Shown piece by piece: positions 1 through 6,512 of a stretch of 8,904 nucleotides of DNA. The notes under the pieces were generated by a model. That model searched no databases. It was given only the letters and a program-made list of their open reading frames with translations, and was not told the origin of the DNA. Position 1 is the first letter of the stretch; every line of letters starts with the position of its first letter. This DNA comes from Pirellulaceae bacterium (GTDB taxonomy: Bacteria; Planctomycetota; Planctomycetia; Pirellulales; Pirellulaceae), in the NCBI GenBank assembly GCA_030744095.1, contig JASLRF010000271.1:1-8904 (forward strand), in the 5' to 3' direction. Both the position numbers and the translations under genes were made by a program.

Positions 1-1976
1 CGATGCGGGACGAGCTGCTCGCTGCCCAGCAGGCCTGGGAACAGTCACCGTCGCTGGGACCCGATGACGACGCGTGGTCGATTTCCGATGGGTTGATCGC
101 TCACTACGCCTTCGATCGTGCCACCACGAAACCAGCAGAAAAACCTGGCGAAGCGTCTGGAGTTGCTGACGCCTATCGAGTGATCGGCGGCAAACCTACT
201 GTCGTTCCGGGCCGCATCAAAGGGGGCGAGCGATTCGACGGCAAACAAGTTGTGGATGTGGGTGACGTCGCGGATTTTGGATATTTTGACAAGTTCTCCG
301 GTGCTGCTTGGATAAGAGCCACTGAAAATCAGCGCGGGACGGTCTGGTCCCGTATGACTGATACGGAACAGGCAGACGGCTACTACGTGCAATTGCACGA
401 CGGACATGTTCAGGTCAACCTGATCAAACGCTGGCTGGATGATTGCATTCGTGTGGAAACCGAGGCAATCGTGGCTCGCGATGCCTGGACACACATTGCG
501 GTGACGTACGATGGTTCACGCATGGCTGCCGGCATCAGGGTCTACTTGAACGGCCAACGTGTGCCGTTGAAGGTGAATTACGATTTCATCAACCAGTCGT
601 TTGCTTCGACTGAGCCGTTTCGGATTGGTGGAGGTGGCGGTCCCGCTGGGCGGTTCGTCGGCGTGATCGATGACGTGCGCGTCTACGATCGATGTTTGAC
701 AGCGGAACAGGTCATCACGATTTCGCTCGCCGATTCGATCGGTCAGATTCTCAAGGTCCCGGCATCACAACGATCCGATGCGCAGGCGACCAAACTTTCC
801 GCGTTCTACTTGGCTCGATTTGCACCGTCGACGATCCGGCGGGCACACCGGGAACACGCCACTGCCCGTCAACGCCAAGAGACGTTTGTGGAGAGTCTGC
901 CGACCGTGATGGTCATGGCAGAGATGCCCAACCCTCGGCCGACGCACGTCTTGTTGCGTGGCGAATACGACAAACCTGGGGTCAAGGTCACGCCTGGTGT
1001 GCCTGGTGTGCTGCCGTCACTTTCGGCCGATGTTGCCAGCGATCGCCACGGTCTGGCGCGCTGGATTGTCGACCCCGCTAACCCGCTCACTGCGCGCGTG
1101 GCCGTCAATCGGTATTGGCAAATGTACTTCGGTACAGGGCTCGTGAAGACCGTTGAGGATCTCGGGACGCAGGGCGAGCGCCCGAGTCATCCCCAACTGT
1201 TGGATTGGCTAGCGACCGAGTTCATCCGATCGGGATGGGACGTTAAAGCAATGCAGCGACGCATCGTGACAAGTGCTACCTATCGGCAGTCGTCCCGCGT
1301 GACTCCGGACCTGATCGCGCGCGACCCGGACAATCGGTTGCTCGCCCGCGGGGCACGCTTCCGGTTGCCGGCCGAGGTTGTCCGGGATCAAGCTTTGGCG
1401 GCCAGCGGACTGTTGGTCGAGGCGATCGGTGGACCGTCGGTCAAGCCGTATCAGCCCGGTGATCTGTGGAAAGACATTGCTTCGGACAGCAATTACGAGC
1501 AGAGCCACGGTGCGAATTTGTATCGACGCAGCATGTACACTTATTGGAAACGCACGGTGGTTCCTCCGGCGATGGCGGTTTTTGATGGGGCTGGGCGCGA
1601 AATGTGTCGGGTCCGTGGTGAGCGCACCAACACACCGCTCCAAGCGCTCACGCTGTTGAACGACGTGACCTTTGTGGAAGCTTCACGTGTTCTCGCGCAG
1701 CAGGTGATGAAAGAAGCCGCGTTACCGGTTGAACGTCTGAAACGAATGTACCGGCGGATCTTGGCTGACGCACCGAGCGAGAGACAGCTCGCAATTCTGG
1801 TGCGAGGTTACAGACGGCAACTCGAGGAGTTTCGCGCTCACCCCGAGGCAGTTGCACAATGGCTTTCCGCGGGCGAGTATTCTCAGGACGAGGACGTTGA
1901 TCCAGTGGAACTTGCTGCGTATGCCACGATGGCCAGTTTACTGTTAAATCTTGACGCCACAGTGATGCACCAATGA
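1..1976 (+). CDS. LamG/DUF1553 (PSD1) planctomycete protein, 5'-partial
   Basis: The frame is already open at the left edge, so the ATG at position 3 is probably an internal Met and the gene begins outside the window; about 657 residues are visible. Counted from that Met, residues about 30-240 resemble a LamG/concanavalin-like jelly roll (GLIAHYAFD, AWTHIAVTYDG, FRIGGGGG, IDDVRVYDRCL). Residues about 350-600 are a DUF1553 domain, with GLARWIVDPANPLTARVAVN, a WQMYFGTGLV stretch, ERPSHPQLLDWLA and RTNTPLQALTLLND. In full-length relatives a DUF1549 domain, often with a cytochrome-type haem segment, precedes this part; it would lie upstream of the window. These proteins are usually secreted and their biochemical role is poorly defined; some lie beside sulfatases or glycan genes. 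It ends in TGA at 1974-1976, inside the base of a terminator hairpin. I see no link with the selenium genes beyond position. Confidence 0.9.
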   Translation, partial: MRDELLAAQQAWEQSPSLGPDDDAWSISDGLIAHYAFDRATTKPAEKPGEASGVADAYRVIGGKPTVVPGRIKGGERFDGKQVVDVGDVADFGYFDKFSGAAWIRATENQRGTVWSRMTDTEQADGYYVQLHDGHVQVNLIKRWLDDCIRVETEAIVARDAWTHIAVTYDGSRMAAGIRVYLNGQRVPLKVNYDFINQSFASTEPFRIGGGGGPAGRFVGVIDDVRVYDRCLTAEQVITISLADSIGQILKVPASQRSDAQATKLSAFYLARFAPSTIRRAHREHATARQRQETFVESLPTVMVMAEMPNPRPTHVLLRGEYDKPGVKVTPGVPGVLPSLSADVASDRHGLARWIVDPANPLTARVAVNRYWQMYFGTGLVKTVEDLGTQGERPSHPQLLDWLATEFIRSGWDVKAMQRRIVTSATYRQSSRVTPDLIARDPDNRLLARGARFRLPAEVVRDQALAASGLLVEAIGGPSVKPYQPGDLWKDIASDSNYEQSHGANLYRRSMYTYWKRTVVPPAMAVFDGAGREMCRVRGERTNTPLQALTLLNDVTFVEASRVLAQQVMKEAALPVERLKRMYRRILADAPSERQLAILVRGYRRQLEEFRAHPEAVAQWLSAGEYSQDEDVDPVELAAYATMASLLLNLDATVMHQ

Positions 1977-2018
1977 GAAAAGGCGAGCCGTGTTGCCACG
2001 GTTCGCCTGGTCTTCTCA
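1974..2018. terminator. Bidirectional terminator between convergent genes
   Basis: A 12-bp stem (AGGCGAGCCGTG 1981-1992 with CACGGTTCGCCT 1997-2008, one G-T wobble) closes a TTGC loop. An outer TGAGAA (1974-1979) can pair with TTCTCA (2013-2018). It lies between the plus-strand DUF1553 gene and the minus-strand peroxiredoxin, 27 bases past the latter's stop. Read on the minus strand the stem is followed by TTTTCTC, so it works best as the peroxiredoxin terminator; the plus-strand side is less U-rich. Confidence 0.8.
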
Positions 2019-2044
2019 GATTATAGCCAGTTGCGGTCGCTCGG

Positions 2045-2647
2045 TCACTTTTTCGAGACACCTAGCTCGTCCAATTTCTTGGCGATATCGGCACCGTGTG
2101 AGCCAGTTTTCACCTGCTTATCGATGTAGGCAATCTTGCCGTACTTGTCGATAAAGAACGTCCAACGCTGCGGGAATTTTCGACTGTCGCTGACAACGCC
2201 ATACACTTTCGCCACTTTGCTGTCTGGGTCACTTAAGATGGGATAATCTAACTTGAGCTCTGAGGCGTACTTCTTGTGGGTTTCAACCTTGTCGCAACTC
2301 GCGGTGAAATAAGCAACGTCGTACTTATCAAGCCCCGATCCCGTCGACGCAGAGATGTCGAGTTTCCGGCCACTGGGTGACGTGACGGTAAATGGTGTTT
2401 CAATGGCGCTGGCACGCAGCGCGCTACATTGCTTCGTTCAGCCACCGGTAAATGCTTTGGGGAACCAAGCCACGACCACTGGTTGTTTGCCTTTGAAATC
2501 GGCCAGTGAATAGGTCTTGCCGTCACTGCCTGTCAGTTTGAAATCGGGGGCTGTGTCGCCAATTTGTAACTCTGCCTGGGCCAAGCCCATCAGAGAAAAA
2601 AACGCAATCAGCGCCAAGCCCAAAGCTCGGCGTGGCATTGAAGTCAT
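2045..2647 (-). CDS. Exported peroxiredoxin (AhpC/TSA type) with predicted selenocysteine at the peroxidatic position
   Basis: This is a single 200-residue peroxiredoxin if the in-frame TGA at 2438-2440 is read as selenocysteine (residue 70); a conventional reading stops after 69 residues. The start is the ATG at 2645-2647, preceded by AGGAG 11 bases upstream. Residues 1-25 form a signal peptide (LALIAFFSLMGLAQA). The Prx fold shows in APDFKLTGSDGKTYSLADF (33-51), VVVAWFPKAFTGG-U (57-70), DVAYFTAS (110-117), YPILSDP (135-141), KVYGVV (147-152) and QRWTFFIDKYGKIAYID (160-176). PxxxTxxU matches the Prx active site PxxxT/SxxC, with Sec replacing the peroxidatic Cys. Cys74 (UxxxC) is a possible resolving residue. 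Residues about 81-105 seem longer than I expect for this spot, from memory. Likely role: reduction of peroxides outside the cytoplasm. It is divergent from senB. A decayed gene is possible but unlikely, since the frame is otherwise intact. Confidence 0.88.
2401..2431 (-). promoter_or_regulatory. Predicted bacterial SECIS hairpin of the Sec-peroxiredoxin
   Basis: Downstream of the UGA on the minus strand, CAATG (2431-2427) pairs with CATTG (2405-2401). After a four-base 5' bulge, GCGCTG (2422-2417) pairs perfectly with CAGCGC (2411-2406), leaving the loop CGUGC (2416-2412). The loop begins 21 nt after the UGA and has G at its second position followed by U. Bacterial SECIS elements are in-frame hairpins close behind the UGA with a G early in the apical loop; E. 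coli fdhF has loop GGUC. Confidence 0.75.
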
Positions 2648-2886
2648 CGTTTTGCAATCTCCTGATTCAGTGTGATAAGATCGTACGCAGAAGAGGGCGT
2701 CCAAGTTACCACACCCAGTGCGCGTCGTCTAATGACCTGCAATCAAAAGCCTGCAGAGGGAGGGACTGAGGTGAAGTAAGCCCTAGCCGCCGAGGCAAGC
2801 CCCAGACACCCATGCCGCCCCCTGCACGAATTCGTTACGATACGCGGTTTCTGACAGCCCAATAAGTCGCTTGTCTGCTGATTCTG
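2648..2886. other. Divergent intergenic region with GC-rich foldable segment
   Basis: No credible CDS is seen here. It separates the divergent Sec-peroxiredoxin and senB genes. A long-range stem can form between TGCAG-A-GGG-A-GG (2752-2763) and CC-G-CCC-C-CTGCA (2815-2826), with two mismatches; inside it GGTG (2770-2773) pairs with CACC (2807-2810). This could be a structured leader of either gene or an intergenic repeat; neither can be decided from one copy. No convincing Shine-Dalgarno precedes the senB ATG at 2887. Confidence 0.35.
2675..2704 (-). promoter_or_regulatory. Possible promoter of the Sec-peroxiredoxin
   Basis: On the minus strand TTGGAC (2704-2699) and TCTTAT (2680-2675) are separated by 18 bases. 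The match to the sigma70 consensus is weak at both boxes. It lies about 28 bases before the ATG at 2647. Confidence 0.25.
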
Positions 2887-3837
2887 ATGCGAATTGTGAT
2901 CGTAACACCCGCCGGCACCGGTTCTCGGAAAGGCAACCGCATCACCGCCAATCGCTGGCGAACGCTGCTACGCGAAAATGGGCATCGCGTGACGGTCGCC
3001 GATGCGTACGTCGGGCAGTCGTGTGACGTGGTAATCGCTTTACACGCGAAGAAGAGCGCCGAATCGATTCACCGATTTGCGACAAAGTACCCGGATCGTC
3101 CCTTGGTGGTTGCGTTGACTGGTACGGACTTGTACAGGGACATCGCGACCAGTCGCGCAGCACAGCGTTCGCTTGACATGGCCGATCGGCTGGTCCTGTT
3201 GCAGCCCGATGGCAAGCGAATCTTGAATAAGCGACATCAGCCCAAGGTCCGCGTGATCTACCAGTCGGTACCCAAAGTCCAGCCGTTGGCCCAACCGCTG
3301 AAGACGGTCTTTGAAGTTACGGTGATTGGCCATTTGCGCGCCGTCAAGGATCCGTTTCGAACCGCGCTGGCAGCACGGCGACTGCCCGCTGATTCGAAGG
3401 TCAGAATTGTCCACTGTGGGCAGGCGTTGAGCGAATCGATGCGCCGCCAGGCCGAACGGGAAATGTCACGTAACCATCGCTATAGCTGGTTGGGGGACCT
3501 GCCACGCTGGCAATCGTTACGTCGTTTGTCGCGCAGCCGACTAATGGTCTTGAGTTCCAGGTTGGAAGGGGGGGCCAACGTCGTCTCCGAAGCACTGGCC
3601 TGTCAGGTGCCGATTCTGTCGTCACGAATCTCAGGGTCGATCGGGTTGCTAGGAGCAGACTATCCGGGGTATTTCGAAACGGGTGACACACGGGCGCTGA
3701 CGGAGTTGTTGCGACGAGCGGAATGCGATGCGGAGTTCTATCGTGGGCTGGCGGATGCGTGCCGAGATCGCCAGTGGCTGATCGAGCCTCGGCTTGAGCG
3801 CGATACGTGGGAAGCGTTGTTGGTGGAGTTCTCGTAA
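2887..3837 (+). CDS. senB: SenB-family selenosugar synthase (TIGR04348 glycosyltransferase)
   Basis: This 316-residue protein matches the TIGR04348 glycosyltransferase family, whose characterised member is SenB of the selenoneine pathway. Known for the family: SenB joins selenophosphate to a UDP-sugar, forming a selenosugar. Visible signatures are MRIVIVTPAGTGSRKGNR (1-18), CDVVIALHAKKSAESI (46-61), RPLVVALTGTDLYRD (71-85), AQRSLDMADRLVLLQP (92-107), VIYQS (123-127), VIGHLRAVKDPFR (146-158) and SRLEGGANVVSEAL (224-237). The last contains the E-x7-E donor-binding element of GT-B/GT4 enzymes (E227, E235). GSIGLLGADYPGYF (250-263) is also typical. There is no signal peptide, so it is cytosolic. 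The ATG fits the family N-terminus although the ribosome binding site is poor. SenA and SenC/SelD are not in the window, so whether the product is selenoneine is unknown. Its position among predicted selenoprotein genes supports a selenium role. Confidence 0.85.
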   Translation: MRIVIVTPAGTGSRKGNRITANRWRTLLRENGHRVTVADAYVGQSCDVVIALHAKKSAESIHRFATKYPDRPLVVALTGTDLYRDIATSRAAQRSLDMADRLVLLQPDGKRILNKRHQPKVRVIYQSVPKVQPLAQPLKTVFEVTVIGHLRAVKDPFRTALAARRLPADSKVRIVHCGQALSESMRRQAEREMSRNHRYSWLGDLPRWQSLRRLSRSRLMVLSSRLEGGANVVSEALACQVPILSSRISGSIGLLGADYPGYFETGDTRALTELLRRAECDAEFYRGLADACRDRQWLIEPRLERDTWEALLVEFS

Positions 3838-3910
3838 TGTTCAGCCAAACGTGATCGGGCCGGCAGAATTCTTTGAAGGGACCTGCTTGACTTGACGAAG
3901 CGCCGTAGTG

Positions 3911-4522
3911 CTAATTACCGGCTTCGGCCAGCAACTCCTTGACCAACGGCTCGATCTGCTCCTCGTACGTGAAACCTTCCGGTCCGTATTCCGTCGCGTC
4001 ATTGTCGAACCGTTTGCGTAGTTGCCCCGTCTGATCGTAGACCAGGACCGCAGGGACCGATGCCAATTTGAGTTTCTCGTAAAGCGCATCGTTGGAGTCC
4101 GACGAGATCACCGTGAGAAAAGTGGCCTTCAGGTTGACCAGAATCTTGTTCACGTCTTCGTGAAGACTTTCTGGTGAACCGGCACCATCGAAATCGATGT
4201 TCATGGTCATCGCGACGATTGTCTCTGGATTCTGCTGGTGCAACCGCACCAGTGCGGGAAGTTCCGCCAGGCAAGATGATCACCAACTCGCCCACAAGTC
4301 CAGAATCACCACCTTGCCGGGATTCTGGGCGACCAACTGTTGCGTTTCTTCCCAATTGGCGATCTTGGTCGTTGGTTGATCTGTCGACGTCTCGGCGGAA
4401 ACGATTGGAGCAGGCGTGTAATTTGGATCCGACGTGTCACTTCCGACGGGTCCGATTTTACTACGACCGCAAGCGGAAGCCAGCAAGAGAACGCTGAGCA
4501 CGCCAAGGGTTCTCAATTTCAT
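3911..4522 (-). CDS. Thioredoxin-like lipoprotein with predicted selenocysteine (WASW-U-SSC)
   Basis: This is a 203-residue protein if the TGA at 4280-4282 is read as selenocysteine (residue 81). The start ATG at 4520-4522 has AAGGAGA nine bases upstream. Residues 1-18 look like a lipoprotein signal (VLSVLLLASAC), with Cys18 as lipidation site; the lipobox is imperfect (Ala at -3). A linker of about 30 residues leads to a thioredoxin/TlpA-like domain: WEETQQLVAQ (57-66), KVVILDLWASW-U-SSC (70-84), IVAMTMNIDFDG (102-113), and SVPAVLVYDQTGQLRKRF (155-172) with the cis-Pro at P157. The motif is WCxxC with Sec at the first, attacking position and Cys84 as partner. Likely role: membrane-anchored thiol or selenenylsulfide reductase outside the cytoplasm. 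It lies 57 bases after the cytochrome gene, probably co-transcribed, and converges on senB. Sec loss would leave an 80-residue fragment without an active site. Confidence 0.88.
4235..4252 (-). promoter_or_regulatory. Predicted SECIS hairpin of the Sec-thioredoxin
   Basis: On the minus strand CTGGTGC (4252-4246) pairs perfectly over 7 bp with GCACCAG (4241-4235), closing the loop GGUU (4245-4242). The loop starts 34 nt after the UGA, near the far end of the bacterial SECIS range, and begins G-G-U as in E. coli fdhF. A nearer weak hairpin (GCGG with CCGC, loop AACUUC) lacks a loop G and is less likely to be the signal. Confidence 0.7.
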
Positions 4523-4579
4523 AGCCCAATTTCTCCTTCAACGACGATGGAAGCTCGACCTGCCGTCCGGCTTACAAGC

Positions 4580-6436
4580 TTACCGTGCCACCTGCTGTAG
4601 TCCCAGACGTTTTGCCTGTGGAATCGGGTCTTCATACGGCAAAGCCTTCAAGAACTCCACCAAGTCATCGACTTGCGCGTCCGTGAGATGACTGGTAACT
4701 CCATGTTTGTCGTTGGGGTTTTGTTTTCGGAGAACTTCTGCCAGGGTGGCGGCCCGGCCGTGGTGCAGATAGGGTGCCGTGCGATAGACGCCCAAAAGCG
4801 TTGGCGTGTCGAAGGTAGGTCCCATCTTCTCGGAAGGATCGTCGTTGCCCGTACCGACGTCGTGGCGCACGATCTCCTCCGCCGTTCGAGGTGCCGAGTC
4901 CGAATAGAATGGTCCACCATGGCAGGTCGTGCAAGCTGTCTTGGCCGACATGAAGATCTTCTGCCCGCGCGTGGCCGAATCGCTCAGGCCGCCCTTGGCG
5001 AATGGGCTGAGCGGCACTGGATGGGAGTTGCTGTAGGCAGCCACAGCATCCAACGAGGCGGACAGTCCTTTGTTGGGCTTTTCCAGCGATGGATGCAGAG
5101 TTCCACTTGCGAGCCCGCGGCCTTGCATCAGCGGTCCGCGAATCGTGTGCTCGAAATCCTGCACCTCGTCGCGATCGGCCGACCAGTGGATCGGGTGCGT
5201 CCAGGCCATTCCGGCCAACGACTGGGTGTTTCGCAGGCCTTCCGGATTGTGCCAGGTCCGTCCGTCCGGTTCACCGTCTGGGTGGCAGCTGGAACAAGAG
5301 ATCCAACGGCGGCCCACCATCGGTTGGAGTGCGGCGTAGAAGAGTTGCTTACCTTCCAGGATCTCATCACCCAGCGGGTTTTCTGAGATTGTCACCGTAG
5401 CGACTTGTTGAAACGTCTTGGTGTCATAAGCCACCACTGCGAAATCCAATGCGTTGTAAACGTAGACGGTCCGACCATCGGGCGCAACACGCACCGCGCG
5501 CGGATTGGCACCAAGTCGCACATGTTTCGAATAACCCAGTTCACGATAGTCGTCATCGATAACGTCGCAGGCGAACATGTCGTTGGTACCACCGAAGACG
5601 ATAAACGCTTGCTTGCCATTGGGAGAGACAGCGGTCTCCCAGGGGTTCGCCGTCACGAGGTTGCCGAGAAAGGCGTCCATTGGAATTCGCTTGCGGCGGC
5701 GCTGTTCACCTGCTGCCGTGTCTACGACAGAGACATACGAAAAAATCGACCCTTGGCCATGAACGGAGGTCACGCGCGACCGGATGTGGGGAAGATACGC
5801 CTTGGGTCGCGTCGGATGCACAGTAATGTGACGCAGAAGATTGTCCGTGCTGGCACCTTTCCATTGGTCGACTACCTGACCGGTCGCCAGATCGATCGCC
5901 TTGACCACCGTTGAATAATACTCGGTGACGTAGAGCCGGTCATCGGTCGGTGATATGGCGATACCGCGGACAAATTCACCCGCATCGATCTGTCGCAGAA
6001 CCTTGAATGTCCTGCTGTCGATTTCCACGACGCGACCGGGGAAGTCCAACGTTACAAACACACGATCGCCTGCCGCGTTGCTGACAGCACCATACGGTTC
6101 GTCAAACACATCTGCGGCACCGATTTGCTTCGCCGTGTCCGCGTCGCAAAAGACAACTTGATCAGTCCCGTACACGGCGATCGCCAGGTGATGGCTCGCC
6201 CCCAAGAAGGTGACGCCTTCGGGCTTTTTGCCAATCGAGAATTCTGACTGCTTTTGATGCGACTGCAGATCCACGATCGTGACGGTCCCGCTATCGCGGT
6301 TGGTACACGCCAACAGTTGCCCGTCGCGAGAGATATCCATCAAACTGTTTGATTGACCTGCCCAAAGGGGCAGGGTGGTTGCGCCAGTCAACAGGAGTAT
6401 CGTCGCAACGCCGAGCATCCAGGGTGAGGTTCGCAT
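4580..6436 (-). CDS. Exported beta-propeller / di-haem cytochrome c fusion
   Basis: The protein has 618 residues. The ATG at 6434-6436 has AAGGA seven bases upstream. Residues 1-26 are a signal peptide (VATILLLTGATTLPLWA). Residues about 30-360 form a YVTN/YncE-like beta-propeller with repeated strands such as VTIVDLQSHQKQSEFSIG, GIAISPTDDRLYVTEYYS and AVRVAPDGRTVYVYNALDF. The C-terminal part, about 365-618, is a di-haem cytochrome c of the MauG/CcpA (cytochrome c peroxidase-like) type, with haem sites CSSCH (381-385) and CTTCH (502-506) and the family phrases TPTLLGVYRTAPYLHHG and DLVEFLKALP. Likely role: extracytoplasmic electron transfer or peroxide/oxidative chemistry; the substrate is unknown. 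It sits between two predicted selenoprotein genes on the same strand, 57 bases before the Sec-thioredoxin, and a terminator-like hairpin precedes its start. It has no in-frame TGA itself. Confidence 0.88.
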   Translation of the reverse strand: MRTSPWMLGVATILLLTGATTLPLWAGQSNSLMDISRDGQLLACTNRDSGTVTIVDLQSHQKQSEFSIGKKPEGVTFLGASHHLAIAVYGTDQVVFCDADTAKQIGAADVFDEPYGAVSNAAGDRVFVTLDFPGRVVEIDSRTFKVLRQIDAGEFVRGIAISPTDDRLYVTEYYSTVVKAIDLATGQVVDQWKGASTDNLLRHITVHPTRPKAYLPHIRSRVTSVHGQGSIFSYVSVVDTAAGEQRRRKRIPMDAFLGNLVTANPWETAVSPNGKQAFIVFGGTNDMFACDVIDDDYRELGYSKHVRLGANPRAVRVAPDGRTVYVYNALDFAVVAYDTKTFQQVATVTISENPLGDEILEGKQLFYAALQPMVGRRWISCSSCHPDGEPDGRTWHNPEGLRNTQSLAGMAWTHPIHWSADRDEVQDFEHTIRGPLMQGRGLASGTLHPSLEKPNKGLSASLDAVAAYSNSHPVPLSPFAKGGLSDSATRGQKIFMSAKTACTTCHGGPFYSDSAPRTAEEIVRHDVGTGNDDPSEKMGPTFDTPTLLGVYRTAPYLHHGRAATLAEVLRKQNPNDKHGVTSHLTDAQVDDLVEFLKALPYEDPIPQAKRLGLQQVAR

Positions 6437-6452
6437 GTTTGCATCCTTAAGA

Positions 6453-6490
6453 AAAAAGGGCCCGACTCAACGGTTGAGCGGGCCCTTTTT
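6453..6490. terminator. Strong bidirectional terminator hairpin, possible attenuator
   Basis: AAAAAGGGCCCG (6453-6464) pairs with CGGGCCCTTTTT (6479-6490), and CTCAA (6466-6470) with TTGAG (6474-6478), around one unpaired A and a CGG loop. Both strands give a GC-rich stem followed by a U-tract. On the minus strand it lies 22 bases past the stop of the CxxU protein gene and ends only 16 bases before the cytochrome ATG, so cytochrome transcripts from the upstream promoter must read through it. Confidence 0.9.
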
Positions 6491-6512
6491 GTCAGACAAT
6501 AACAGCCGAGTG

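Noticed and set aside
2020..2025. TATAAT on the minus strand as a promoter -10
   Set aside because: It lies just past the peroxiredoxin stop and directly in front of the terminator, with no minus-strand gene downstream to serve.
2740..2886. A tRNA-Sec (selC) gene near senB
   Set aside because: No acceptor stem with a TCA anticodon arm and T-loop consensus could be found; the structured stretch does not fold as a tRNA.
4673..5386. Plus-strand 237-codon open frame inside the cytochrome gene
   Set aside because: It is an antisense shadow of a clear di-haem cytochrome coding region with both haem motifs on the minus strand.
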